Source: Thioglobus_B sp964403565 (lineage in GTDB: Bacteria; Pseudomonadota; Gammaproteobacteria; PS1; Pseudothioglobaceae). Taken from it: 50,943 nucleotides of DNA. The stretch spans positions 1 through 50,943 of the forward strand of contig CAYOFV010000005.1 in NCBI GenBank assembly GCA_964403565.1, given 5' to 3'. A program made the position numbers and the translations under genes. Below the pieces are notes generated by a model. The model did no database searches and was not told the DNA's origin. It was given only the letters and a program-made list of their open reading frames with translations. Numbering within the stretch: position 1 is the stretch's first letter; each line of letters starts with the position of its first letter. Below, one piece after another: positions 32,988-41,539 of this stretch.

Positions 32988-34949
32988 TTACTCACCTAGT
33001 CCCATTTGAATATAACCAGTAGGACATACATCAGCACAAATATGACAACCAACACACTTAGAGTAGTCAGTATCTACATATCTACCTAAAGTAGCTTGAT
33101 CTTTCTTAACTTTAAATACAGCATCTTGTGGACAATACATTACACAGTTGTCACACTCGAAACATAGACCACATGACATACAACGTCCGGCTTCTTTTTG
33201 TACTTCTTCTTCGGTATAACCAATTAGACGCTCATCGAAGTTTCCAAGTACATTATCTACATCAACCACTTTATGATTACGCTCATTACGATCTTCATGA
33301 TCAAAATGACCTAAGAATAGTTCTGTATGTGGAATGATTGAAGCAAACGCTCTATCTTCATAGTTGTGTACTGCAAATTCTTGCTCGTTTGTACCAGCTG
33401 TAAGTTTGCCTTCTTCGTATCCTTTAGGATCAAGATCCCACTCAGATAGTTTTTCAAGCAAATCAAAGTGATGTACATCAACTTTAGCACGAGATTTTTG
33501 ACTCTTACCTGCTAAGTAGTCATTAATACTTTCAGAAACGATTGATGCTTGACCAATTGCAGTAGTTAATAAATGTGGACGAACAACATCACCACAAACA
33601 AAGAAACCTGGTTTGTTAGGAACTTGGTAGTTCTTATCAGCATCGATAAAGCCATGATCATTAAAGAACGATCCATCCATACCTTCATCGTCAACAGTTT
33701 GACCAATTGCAGATACAATTAGCTCACACTCAACATCAAACTCAGAGCCTTCAATTGGAGTTGAGCCATCTTCTTCCATCTTTTGGAAACGCAATGCTGT
33801 AGCACGACCATTGTCATCAGTAACTACTTCAACAGGGTTTAATTGACCTAAGATTTCAACACCTTCACGTGTTGCATCATCAATTTCTTCTTGTGCAGCC
33901 GGCATATTGTCAACTGTAGAACGCGTAGTAAGTAATACGTCAGCACCTAGGCGCTTAGAAGTATCAACCACATCATGTGCAGTATCGTTAAAGATAATAT
34001 GCTCAGGACGATCCTTATCAGCAGCATTTTCAATGTTACCTAAACGACGAGCAACTGACACAACGTCAATAGATGTATCACCACCACCAATACAAATTAC
34101 TTTACCAGTAATGTGTTGTAATCTACCTTGGTTGTATGCCTCAAGGAAAGCAACACCAGATACACAGTTTGCAGCATCGCCACCTGGAATTGGCAACGAA
34201 CGACCACTCATTGCACCAATAGCAAATAGCACTGCATCATATTCTTTTTCTAATTCTTCTACTGTTACGTCAACACCAACTTTTGTGTTCATTTTAGTTT
34301 CAACGCCAGTTTCAATAATACGGTCAATCTCATGCTTAAGTACATCGCGTGGTACACGATAATCAGGAATACCGTACATCATCATTCCACCTAATTGATC
34401 ATACTTTTCATAAATAGTCACTGCATGACCTTGACGACGTAGGTTAAGCGCTGCAGCTAGACCGCCAGGACCACCACCAATAATAGCAACTTTCTTGCCT
34501 GAATCGGCAGCATCAATTTCAAATTTAAAACCTTCTACACGCGCATTATCACCAATAAACTGCTCTACTGCGTTAATACCAACAGTATCTTCAACTTCAT
34601 TACGATTACAACCATCTTCACATGGTGCAGGACATACACGACCCATAACTGATGGGAACGGGTTTGCCGAAGTTGAGCGACGGAAAGCATACTCTTGCCA
34701 GCTCATATCGCCTGAAGGCTTTTCCATACCACGAACAATATCTAACCATCCACGAATATTGTGGCCAGATGGGCACGAACCTTGACAAGGAGGAGTTTGT
34801 GTTACATAAGTTGGACACTTGTGTGAAGTATCCTCTTGAAAGATTTTTTGGCTCCATGGAACTTTCTTTTGGTTATCACCATCATCAGTATAAAGTCTAA
34901 AAGTATGACCTTCACCTTTGGTTGGTTTGCCGTATGGATTTGTTTGCAT
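32988..34949 (-). CDS. dsrL: DsrL, iron-sulfur flavoprotein NAD(P)H:acceptor oxidoreductase
   Basis: A 653-residue cytoplasmic protein. The N-terminal part has Cys clusters of GltD type (TPPCQGSCPSGHNIRGW, VCPAPCEDGCNRN). An FAD domain (VAIIGGGPGGLAAALNLRRQG), the segment GMMMYGIPDYRVP and an NAD(P)-binding domain (VICIGGGDTSIDVV) follow. The C-terminus has ferredoxin-like clusters (CGLCFECDNCVMYCPQDA, CVGCHICADVCPTGYI). DsrL is essential for stored-sulfur oxidation in A. vinosum and couples to DsrAB. Its GltD-like core makes it a paralogue of gltD just upstream of this cluster. Confidence 0.95.
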   Translation of the reverse strand: MQTNPYGKPTKGEGHTFRLYTDDGDNQKKVPWSQKIFQEDTSHKCPTYVTQTPPCQGSCPSGHNIRGWLDIVRGMEKPSGDMSWQEYAFRRSTSANPFPSVMGRVCPAPCEDGCNRNEVEDTVGINAVEQFIGDNARVEGFKFEIDAADSGKKVAIIGGGPGGLAAALNLRRQGHAVTIYEKYDQLGGMMMYGIPDYRVPRDVLKHEIDRIIETGVETKMNTKVGVDVTVEELEKEYDAVLFAIGAMSGRSLPIPGGDAANCVSGVAFLEAYNQGRLQHITGKVICIGGGDTSIDVVSVARRLGNIENAADKDRPEHIIFNDTAHDVVDTSKRLGADVLLTTRSTVDNMPAAQEEIDDATREGVEILGQLNPVEVVTDDNGRATALRFQKMEEDGSTPIEGSEFDVECELIVSAIGQTVDDEGMDGSFFNDHGFIDADKNYQVPNKPGFFVCGDVVRPHLLTTAIGQASIVSESINDYLAGKSQKSRAKVDVHHFDLLEKLSEWDLDPKGYEEGKLTAGTNEQEFAVHNYEDRAFASIIPHTELFLGHFDHEDRNERNHKVVDVDNVLGNFDERLIGYTEEEVQKEAGRCMSCGLCFECDNCVMYCPQDAVFKVKKDQATLGRYVDTDYSKCVGCHICADVCPTGYIQMGLGE

Positions 34950-34964
34950 AATATCTCCTTGTTA

Positions 34965-36551
34965 TTACTCAGTTTCTTCTTCAGTAGTTGATTCAGCATC
35001 AACAACATCAGACTCTTCAGTTTGTGGTTTTTCCATAATAATTGCCTCACTCACCAACTGGTGAACACTCACAATCATGTATGGGTCAAAATCAAATTTA
35101 GGTAGAACCTTACTGAATTGCGATTTACAAATAGCGCAAATTGCAGCTAGAGTGTCTACTCCATTATTCTTTTCTACTTCTTTAAGTGCTTGCATTCTTG
35201 GCATAGCACCTTTTACTCGAATCTCCATTAAGTCATCAGTCAGTAGACCACCGCCACCGCCACAACAGAAAGTAGATTCTTTAATAGTTGAACGCTCCAT
35301 ATCAACATAGTTGTTACAAACCGCTTTAATTACCTCACGTGGAAGGATAAATTGACCGCCTTCAATTCCACCCATATTTGTTGCACGTGCAACATTACAT
35401 GAATCATGGAAAGTCACTGTACGATCATCATTTTCACTCTTATCAAACTTAAGCTTATCTTGCTTAATAAGACTGTGAGTATATTCAATAATATGTTGAG
35501 GCTGTGGATATCTATGATCTAATTGATCTTGTAATTTCTTACCAAACTCATCACTTGCTCCTGCACCAACGCCAGAAAGTGTATTCCAAAATGCATAAGC
35601 AACACGCCAAGCATGACCACACTCACCAACCATTACACGCGATACTTCAAGATCTAGTGCGGCTTTACGAATACGCAATGCAGCTTTACGCATAACATCG
35701 TATGAGCCGATAAACATACCAAAGTTAGCACCTTCAGATGCATACGAACTCATAGTCCAACTTACGCCATCCTCATGAAAAACTTTACCATAGCCAATCA
35801 AGCCGTCAATATGTGGCTCAGCAAAGAAATCTGCTGACGGGGTAATTAGTAATATTTCTGCACCTTTTACATCTAGTGGGTATTTAACAGCAATATCAGT
35901 ATCTTCTTCAATTTCTTCTTCAAGATCAAGCAGTGTATCTTTAAGAGCTGGCTCTGGTAAGCCTAGGTTATTACCAACTGTAAGTGCTTTACCAAGAATT
36001 TGGTTACAATATTTTTGACCAAGACCAACAGTATCTAATACCTCACGTGCTGCCATTGAAATTTCAGCCGTGTCAATACCATACGGACAAAACACTGAAC
36101 AACGACGACATTGTGAACACTGATGAAAGTAGTTATACCAATCATCAAGCATTTCATCATCTAGCTCTTTCGCGCCAACAAGTTTAGGAAAGTATTTTCC
36201 AGCAAAAGTGTAATAACGTCGGTAAACACTTCTAAATAAGTCTTGACGTGCAACCGGCATATTTTTAGGGTCAGACGATCCTAAAAAGTAATGACACTTA
36301 TCCGTACATGCGCCACACTTTACACAAGAATCTAAAAATACTTGCACCGAGCGATATTTAGACTTAAGCTCACCCATCTTATTAATTGCAACTTCTTGCC
36401 AGTTGTCAATCTTATCTCCAGGAAAACCTAATGGAGCTTGAAATTCTTCAGAAGATTTAAATGGACCTTCACCGTCCATAACTCCAGCATTTAGATCTGG
36501 AATTTCAATATATGTTGGTAATTCAGGGATGTCAAATTCTTTAGCAGCCAT
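34965..36551 (-). CDS. dsrK: DsrK, HdrD-like iron-sulfur catalytic subunit of DsrMKJOP
   Basis: A 528-residue protein with two 4Fe-4S clusters (CVKCGACTDKCHYFLGSSD; CSQCRRCSVFCPYG) and two HdrD/CCG-type regions, GECGHAWRVAY and CNVARATN, followed by STFCCGGGGGLL, that form the special catalytic cluster. It is cytoplasmic, bound to DsrM, and handles the DsrC trisulfide or disulfide. The C-terminus is an acidic tail rich in Glu and Thr. It starts one base after dsrM ends and dsrL follows after 15 bases. Confidence 0.95.
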   Translation of the reverse strand: MAAKEFDIPELPTYIEIPDLNAGVMDGEGPFKSSEEFQAPLGFPGDKIDNWQEVAINKMGELKSKYRSVQVFLDSCVKCGACTDKCHYFLGSSDPKNMPVARQDLFRSVYRRYYTFAGKYFPKLVGAKELDDEMLDDWYNYFHQCSQCRRCSVFCPYGIDTAEISMAAREVLDTVGLGQKYCNQILGKALTVGNNLGLPEPALKDTLLDLEEEIEEDTDIAVKYPLDVKGAEILLITPSADFFAEPHIDGLIGYGKVFHEDGVSWTMSSYASEGANFGMFIGSYDVMRKAALRIRKAALDLEVSRVMVGECGHAWRVAYAFWNTLSGVGAGASDEFGKKLQDQLDHRYPQPQHIIEYTHSLIKQDKLKFDKSENDDRTVTFHDSCNVARATNMGGIEGGQFILPREVIKAVCNNYVDMERSTIKESTFCCGGGGGLLTDDLMEIRVKGAMPRMQALKEVEKNNGVDTLAAICAICKSQFSKVLPKFDFDPYMIVSVHQLVSEAIIMEKPQTEESDVVDAESTTEEETE

Positions 36552-36552
36552 A

Positions 36553-37326
36553 TTATTCGTCCTTACCTAATGTTTGTTCTAATTTAGTAGCATGAGTTGC
36601 TTCTTGTTCTAATGCCCATGGAGAAATATGACGTTTTTTACGTGCATCATCAACTTGGTTGCGTGTTGGGCTAAAGAATACACCAGGAACATGTAGTAAC
36701 TTTGATACTGGGAAAATAGCCATAAGTACAAATACCATTAATACATGTACAAGGAAATGAATTTCAGTTGGCAGGTCAGACCAATTAAAGGTAACAAGGC
36801 CAGAGGCAAATTCTTTAACCATAATAATATCAGTATGGTTTGAGGTAAATGTCATAACTGCGCCACTTATACCAATAATAAGCAACATAACTAGCATTAA
36901 ATAATCACTTGGTGCAGAAATATAACGAATACGCTGTACAAATATACGACGAGCCATAAGACCACCAAGGCCAATTACCATAGCAAATGCAGCATATTTA
37001 AACGGTTGCATAAGTAGGAAAATCTCAGGTAAGTCGCCTGGCCAGAAATAACGCAGGTGTCTTAACAAAACAAGTAACAGGCCAATATGAAATAACCAGC
37101 CGAACAACCAAATCCATTTATTAGATTTAAATAGGCTTTCAAAAAGTGTTACTTCGCGTGCCATGCGTAAAACCACACCAGTTTGAGTTAATTGTGTTGG
37201 TGCAGTAGGAATCTTAAGAGGAGCAGGTGTTTGCCAAAATTGAATAATTTTGCGCCCCATTCCAACTAAGAAAATAATTAGGGATATATAAAATAAAGCG
37301 GTAAATAAAATGCTTATAAACGACAT
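36553..37326 (-). CDS. dsrM: DsrM, NarI-like cytochrome b subunit of DsrMKJOP
   Basis: A 257-residue membrane protein with about six hydrophobic segments and histidines placed to bind haem b (LFGWLFHIGLLLVLLRHLRY; IHFLVHVLMVFVLMAIFPVSKLLH). The domain is of NarI type. It exchanges electrons between quinone and DsrK. It is the first gene after the hairpin that follows dsrC, so its transcription probably depends on readthrough past that site or on another promoter. Confidence 0.94.
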   Translation of the reverse strand: MSFISILFTALFYISLIIFLVGMGRKIIQFWQTPAPLKIPTAPTQLTQTGVVLRMAREVTLFESLFKSNKWIWLFGWLFHIGLLLVLLRHLRYFWPGDLPEIFLLMQPFKYAAFAMVIGLGGLMARRIFVQRIRYISAPSDYLMLVMLLIIGISGAVMTFTSNHTDIIMVKEFASGLVTFNWSDLPTEIHFLVHVLMVFVLMAIFPVSKLLHVPGVFFSPTRNQVDDARKKRHISPWALEQEATHATKLEQTLGKDE

Positions 37327-37341
37327 ATTGCTCTCAAACTC

Positions 37342-37388
37342 TATGTATAAAAAATATAAAAAGACATCTGCTAAATGCAGATGTCTTT
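37342..37388 (-). terminator. Intrinsic-terminator-like hairpin between dsrC and dsrM
   Basis: On the minus strand, AAAGACATCTGC (37388-37377), loop ATTTA and GCAGATGTCTTT (37371-37360) form a perfect 12-bp stem, followed by TTTATATTTTTTAT. It lies inside the otherwise co-directional dsr cluster, 16 bases after the dsrC stop. It can act as a partial terminator or as a 3' stabiliser for the dsrABEFHC message. Confidence 0.75.
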
Positions 37389-37403
37389 ATCAGCTATATC
37401 GAA

Positions 37404-37727
37404 TTAGATACAACCAGTTGGCTTTGGAAGGCCAGCAAAACGACAGCCTTGCTTACCAGGACCATACGGGAATAAAGAGTATAGGTACTTTGAGTTACCT
37501 TTGTCTTTACCCATTTTCTTAGCAATTGCTTTAGTTAGTACACGTACTGCTGGTGCAATTTGGTACTCTTCAAAATAATCACGTAAGAAACCAATTACTT
37601 CCCAATGCTCGTCAGTTAACTCAACGTCATCATCTTTAGCCATTTGCTCAGCAATCTCTTTTGTCCAATCTTTAAGGTCTACTAAGAAACCCTCTTCATC
37701 AACTTCTGCGCCTAAAATATCAGCCAT
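37404..37727 (-). CDS. dsrC: DsrC, sulfur-carrier protein with two redox cysteines
   Basis: A 107-residue TusE/DsrC-family protein. The C-terminal arm has both functional cysteines, CRFAGLPKPTGC, at Cys95 and the penultimate Cys106, so it is a true DsrC rather than a one-cysteine TusE. It receives sulfur from DsrEFH and presents it to DsrAB. ILGAEVDEEGFLVDLKDWTKE and LTDEHWEVIGFLRDYFEEY are typical. An AGGAG site precedes the ATG. A strong hairpin follows the gene. Confidence 0.97.
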   Translation of the reverse strand: MADILGAEVDEEGFLVDLKDWTKEIAEQMAKDDDVELTDEHWEVIGFLRDYFEEYQIAPAVRVLTKAIAKKMGKDKGNSKYLYSLFPYGPGKQGCRFAGLPKPTGCI

Positions 37728-37753
37728 ATTAAACTCCTATATATAAAAAAAAG

Positions 37754-38050
37754 TTAAACCCAAGAAACCGTAGTTCCATGTTCAACAACTAAATCAACAA
37801 ATCCTGCGTAATCAACTAATTTGATATTATCAGCAAGTTTTGAAGAAATTCCTCGTGCATCTACATCACCCTGAAGTGCATAAACTCTACCTTGAGCGGC
37901 AAGATCAGCAATCATAGATGAGTTATTATTATTCGCAGCGCTAATTACGCCGTCTTCAATTAATAAAATAACGCTATTATCGTCAATTGTATTAAGACAA
38001 GACTGTAGAGAATTACGCTCGAAAGATGATTTATTTACTGTGTGTAACAT
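37754..38050 (-). CDS. dsrH: DsrH, sulfurtransferase subunit
   Basis: A 98-residue TusB/DsrH-family protein that forms the DsrE2F2H2 hexamer. It begins MLHTVNKSSFERNSLQSCL (Cys18 corresponds to the conserved DsrH cysteine), continues ILLIEDGVISA, and ends VDLVVEHGTTVSW. It lies between dsrF and dsrC with GGAG-type ribosome sites. DsrH supports DsrE in handing persulfide sulfur to DsrC. Confidence 0.94.
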   Translation of the reverse strand: MLHTVNKSSFERNSLQSCLNTIDDNSVILLIEDGVISAANNNNSSMIADLAAQGRVYALQGDVDARGISSKLADNIKLVDYAGFVDLVVEHGTTVSWV

Positions 38051-38062
38051 ATTAAATCTCCT

Positions 38063-38467
38063 TTAGAAACTTAAACATACGTCTTGATCAGACATAATAT
38101 CTTTTAATTCAGCATTAGAAACAACCTTAACTGAAGGTTTTTCTTCCCAATCGTCGTCTTCATCTTCATAAACTAGTGGCATAAGATCATCTTCTGTTAA
38201 GCCTCGCTCTTCTAAAGACTCTTTAGAAACATAAAGCTTATTGATCTCATAATCACCTAACGCATGATAAGTTTTAGAAAAGTTCTTCATACCAATGCCA
38301 TCTGTATTTTGATCTTCTACGATTTGATAAACACCATCATCGATAAAAGCTAAAGATACATCTTGCTCAAAAGCAGCAGCAATAAGTACAACCTCTAGAG
38401 ATTCTAATGCGTACACTGTACCGTAAGAAGCCTTACGATTTAAATACATAAATTTCTTTGTACTCAT
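38063..38467 (-). CDS. dsrF: DsrF, sulfurtransferase subunit
   Basis: A 134-residue TusC/DsrF-family protein with KKFMYLNRKASYGTVYALES, LEVVLIAAAFEQDVSLAFIDDGVYQI and a C-terminal Cys in SDQDVCLSF. It is a structural partner in DsrEFH. I chose the ATG at 38467, one base after the dsrE stop and with GGAG 7 bases upstream, over a start 12 bases further upstream inside dsrE. Confidence 0.94.
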   Translation of the reverse strand: MSTKKFMYLNRKASYGTVYALESLEVVLIAAAFEQDVSLAFIDDGVYQIVEDQNTDGIGMKNFSKTYHALGDYEINKLYVSKESLEERGLTEDDLMPLVYEDEDDDWEEKPSVKVVSNAELKDIMSDQDVCLSF

Positions 38468-38468
38468 A

Positions 38469-38870
38469 TTAATCTCCAAATACCACTAAACGATCAGACT
38501 GAATGCCAGCTTCAATTAGCTGGCCTAAGCCTGAAATACGAAATGCAGGATGGATATTGTTCATATCAATACCGTTTTTTGATGCTTCAGACTCATCTAA
38601 CATACCACGACGAAGCGCTGCAGCAACACAAACTACCAACTCAGGATTGCCATCAGCATCCTTAATTCCTAGATCTGCCCAATTGTTAACAATGTGACGA
38701 TCGTCTTGTGGTGGAATAGTAAAGCGTGATGCATTATTCACACCATCATGGTAGAAAAATACACGCATAATCTCATGACCTTTCTCAATCGCTGCTTTAG
38801 CGAATTGATACGCCGTATCAGACGCTTGGTGCTGATACGGCCCTTCGTTAATTTGAATAGCAATTTTCAT
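38469..38870 (-). CDS. dsrE: DsrE, catalytic sulfurtransferase subunit
   Basis: A 133-residue TusD/DsrE-family protein. The sulfur-binding Cys81 lies in PELVVCVAAALRRGM, matching the active cysteine of DsrE. IQINEGPYQHQASDTAYQFAKA and VFFYHDGVNNASRFTIPPQDD are typical. It donates persulfide sulfur to DsrC. It follows dsrB after 14 bases. Confidence 0.95.
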   Translation of the reverse strand: MKIAIQINEGPYQHQASDTAYQFAKAAIEKGHEIMRVFFYHDGVNNASRFTIPPQDDRHIVNNWADLGIKDADGNPELVVCVAAALRRGMLDESEASKNGIDMNNIHPAFRISGLGQLIEAGIQSDRLVVFGD

Positions 38871-38884
38871 ACTTAACTACCCTT

Positions 38885-39958
38885 TTAGAAACGAATGTGT
38901 GCAGAAGAATTTAACTGGTGACGTGAACCCTTCCAATCATTGATATGGAATTTAGTAAATGGTAGTCCAGTCTTTTCAAAGAATGCTGGCCAGCCAATAC
39001 GCTCAACCCATTCACCAACTCTTTCCCAGTCACGAGCATCTTCTTTATATACATTTAAGATATTCTTAACAACTGCACCAACTTCCGGCCATCTTGGCGG
39101 GTTGTTTGGTAAGTTAGAAGCAACTAACTTATGGAACGAAGGTTTAGATCTTGCATTTGAATTCTTACCACCAATCCATAGGGCAATCTTAGAATGCTCT
39201 GGATCGTTAATTTGCATTGGAGGACAAGGAGGGAAACACGCACCACAACAGATACATTTCTTCTCGTCAATTTCCAAAGTAGGCTTAGAGTTAACCATCG
39301 CTGGACGAATCGCAGCAACTGGACAACGCGCAACAACTGTTGGACGCTCACAAACCATAGATACTAAATCATGGTTAATCTTAGGCGGCTTAGTGTGTTG
39401 GATATTAAGTGCGATATCACCTTGACCACCACAGTTAATAGAACAACATGAAGTTGTCATGTGTACACGGTTAGGCATATCTTCTTTGATAAACTCATCA
39501 TGCATCTCATCCATTAATGATTTAACAACACCTGATGCGTCAGTACCTGGAATATCACAGTGTAACCAACCTTGAGTGTGTGAGATCATTGTTACAGATG
39601 GACCAGTACCACCAACAGGGAGGCCTGCTTCATTTAGAGCATTGATTAGAGGCTCTACTTTAGCTTCTTCAGCAACCATGTACTCAACGTTTGAACGCAT
39701 AGTAAAGCGCACATAACCGTCAGCAAAATCATCAGCGATATCAGCTAGTTTTTTAATTGTATAAACATCCATTTGACGTTGTGTACCACAACGAACAGTC
39801 CAAATTTCCTCACCATGCTTTGAAGTATGGTGTAATACGCCCGGACGTGGACGATCGTGGTATGCCCACGCGCCATAGTTACGACGCATAGTTGGATGCA
39901 TGTATTGAATAGGATCTGGAACTCCAGATTCGATTGGCATTCTTGGTGCTTCAGCCAT
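38885..39958 (-). CDS. dsrB: Dissimilatory sulfite reductase beta subunit (reverse-type)
   Basis: A 357-residue subunit of the siroheme enzyme DsrAB. Cysteine motifs for siroheme and coupled 4Fe-4S clusters are TTSCCSINCGGQGDIALNIQ and CERPTVVARCPVAAIRP; the ferredoxin insert is CICCGACFPPCPPM. The oxidative (reverse) type is inferred from the surrounding dsrEFH, dsrL and two-cysteine dsrC, which go with sulfur oxidisers. An SD of CGGAG type precedes the ATG. Confidence 0.97.
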   Translation of the reverse strand: MAEAPRMPIESGVPDPIQYMHPTMRRNYGAWAYHDRPRPGVLHHTSKHGEEIWTVRCGTQRQMDVYTIKKLADIADDFADGYVRFTMRSNVEYMVAEEAKVEPLINALNEAGLPVGGTGPSVTMISHTQGWLHCDIPGTDASGVVKSLMDEMHDEFIKEDMPNRVHMTTSCCSINCGGQGDIALNIQHTKPPKINHDLVSMVCERPTVVARCPVAAIRPAMVNSKPTLEIDEKKCICCGACFPPCPPMQINDPEHSKIALWIGGKNSNARSKPSFHKLVASNLPNNPPRWPEVGAVVKNILNVYKEDARDWERVGEWVERIGWPAFFEKTGLPFTKFHINDWKGSRHQLNSSAHIRF

Positions 39959-39991
39959 ATTATTTTCTCCGTGTATTATTCTTTAATTAAA

Positions 39992-41296
39992 TTATGCGTT
40001 TGCTTCGGCTTTATTATCAAACCATTTGATAGCCTCTTCATCCCATTTGTCCATACGAACATATGGAGAAGTACGAGTAGAGTTGATCATATTTGGATCA
40101 ATCTCAACACCAATACCTTCTAGGAAGTTAGCAATACCAATACGCTCAATCATCTCACCAGTTCTTTCGTGCTCTAGTGCATTCTCAGCAAAGAAGTCAA
40201 TTACTTCACCACCTAAATCTTCAAGCTCTTCAAGATCATCTTCATTTTCGATCTTCATGAATGGAATTACTGTAGTACCGAATAGGTCGCCAATCTTAAG
40301 TGTACGCTTACCACCAATTGAGATAGTTACGCCTTTATCATCACCAGTTGCAAGAATTGCACCTTCAGATACATCATTGATGTATTTATGAGTAAGTGGT
40401 GATGTAGCATTTAGACAGTGCATACATTTAACACAGTTTGAGTTATCGATTGAAATTGAATCATCGTCATTTAAAGTCATACAGCTAGTAGGACAACGTG
40501 AAGTAATGTTATCAACTACATAAGTACGGCCTTTGTCTGCAACCATCTTCTTCCATGCATCTTGGTTAACCTTAATATCGTCTCTCCAAGTTCCAATAAT
40601 TGAAAAGTCAGCACGCTGAATTGAGTTCATACAATCGTTTGCACAGCCTGATACCTTAAACTTCATCTTATAAGGTAGAGCTGGACGGTGCATATCGTCA
40701 AGGAATGCATTTACCATTGTACGCATAATAGCTTGCTCATTAGTATTTGACATTTCACAACGAGCAGCGCCTACACATGACATACCAGTACGTACCGCTG
40801 GGCCCGCACCACCTAAGTCAAAACCGTAGTCATTAAACTCATTAAAAATTGTTTGAGTATTTTCTTCAGTTGCACCTTGTAACATGATGTCGCCAGACTG
40901 ACCATGTAATGCAATTAGACCAGAACCACCGTTATCAACAAACATATCACACATGTCGCGTAGTAAGCCTGAAGTATAGTGATTACCTGCTGGTGGCATA
41001 ATACGAAGTGTATGGAATTCACCTGCTGCAGGGAATACATATTCACCGTCTTCGCCCCTTAATTCGTTAAAACGTGGAATGATTCCACCACCATAACCAA
41101 TTACACCAACTGTACCACCTTTCCAGTAACCTTTTTTAGTTACATAAGATGTCTCTAACGTACCTAACACGTCACCTACCATATCGGCACCTGCGTGAGA
41201 ATCGTTAGCTAGTCGCTTAAGCCCTGTTACAAATGAAGGCCATGGTCCATTTTCCAACTCATCAAGGTTGGGAGTATTGTATAACTCTTTTGCCAT
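39992..41296 (-). CDS. dsrA: Dissimilatory sulfite reductase alpha subunit (reverse-type)
   Basis: A 434-residue subunit. The siroheme/4Fe-4S motifs are CVGAARCEMSN and KVSGCANDCMNSIQ, and the ferredoxin part is CPTSCMTLNDD with CVKCMHCLNATSPL. Together with DsrB and amidated siroheme it oxidises sulfur delivered on DsrC to sulfite. It is the first gene of the dsr cluster, with GGAGAG before the ATG. The 243-bp leader holds a -10 box, a dyad and a palindromic repeat. Confidence 0.97.
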   Translation of the reverse strand: MAKELYNTPNLDELENGPWPSFVTGLKRLANDSHAGADMVGDVLGTLETSYVTKKGYWKGGTVGVIGYGGGIIPRFNELRGEDGEYVFPAAGEFHTLRIMPPAGNHYTSGLLRDMCDMFVDNGGSGLIALHGQSGDIMLQGATEENTQTIFNEFNDYGFDLGGAGPAVRTGMSCVGAARCEMSNTNEQAIMRTMVNAFLDDMHRPALPYKMKFKVSGCANDCMNSIQRADFSIIGTWRDDIKVNQDAWKKMVADKGRTYVVDNITSRCPTSCMTLNDDDSISIDNSNCVKCMHCLNATSPLTHKYINDVSEGAILATGDDKGVTISIGGKRTLKIGDLFGTTVIPFMKIENEDDLEELEDLGGEVIDFFAENALEHERTGEMIERIGIANFLEGIGVEIDPNMINSTRTSPYVRMDKWDEEAIKWFDNKAEANA

Positions 41297-41330
41297 TTTT
41301 ATCTCTCCAGTATATTTAATAAATCCATAA

Positions 41331-41343
41331 GCCTTTATAAGGC
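41331..41343 (-). promoter_or_regulatory. Small hairpin in the dsrA 5' leader
   Basis: GCCTT-ATA-AAGGC (minus strand) is a perfect 5-bp stem-loop located 34-47 bases before the dsrA ATG, between the predicted transcription start and the ribosome site. It may stabilise the leader of this highly expressed message. The evidence is the sequence alone. Confidence 0.35.
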
Positions 41344-41364
41344 GTACAGATGTGAACGAAACAA

Positions 41365-41409
41365 ATTATACGGAAATGCAAGTAAATACCACGAATTATT
41401 AGTGGTATT
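41365..41409 (-). promoter_or_regulatory. Predicted dsrA promoter with dyad over the -35 region
   Basis: On the minus strand TATAAT (41370-41365) is a perfect -10. No good -35 is present. Instead, a perfect inverted repeat AATACCAC-N9-GTGGTATT (41409-41385) covers the -35 position. A good -10, a poor -35 and an overlapping dyad are the usual layout of an activator- or repressor-controlled promoter. Confidence 0.5.
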
Positions 41410-41434
41410 ACCTACTATCCCTTAGGGGATATAC

Positions 41435-41521
41435 GAGGCAATTCCTCACGCTAAAATCAAGTTAATATCAGCATACACACAATATTTTTCAAGAGTTACT
41501 TTGATCGGGAGGTTTTACCTC
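41435..41521. repeat. REPIN/MITE-like element, copy 2 (87 bp), upstream of dsrA
   Basis: The ends are GAGGCAATTCCTCAC (41435-41449) and GGGAGGTTTTACCTC (41507-41521). They are the same pair as in copy 1 at 2099-2187, in opposite orientation; the first end is identical over 15 bases and the other differs at one base. A separate hairpin TATCCC-TTAG-GGGATA (41416-41431) lies just outside it. The element separates gltD from the dsrA promoter. Confidence 0.6.
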
Positions 41522-41539
41522 TGCAGAAATAAGTTTTTT

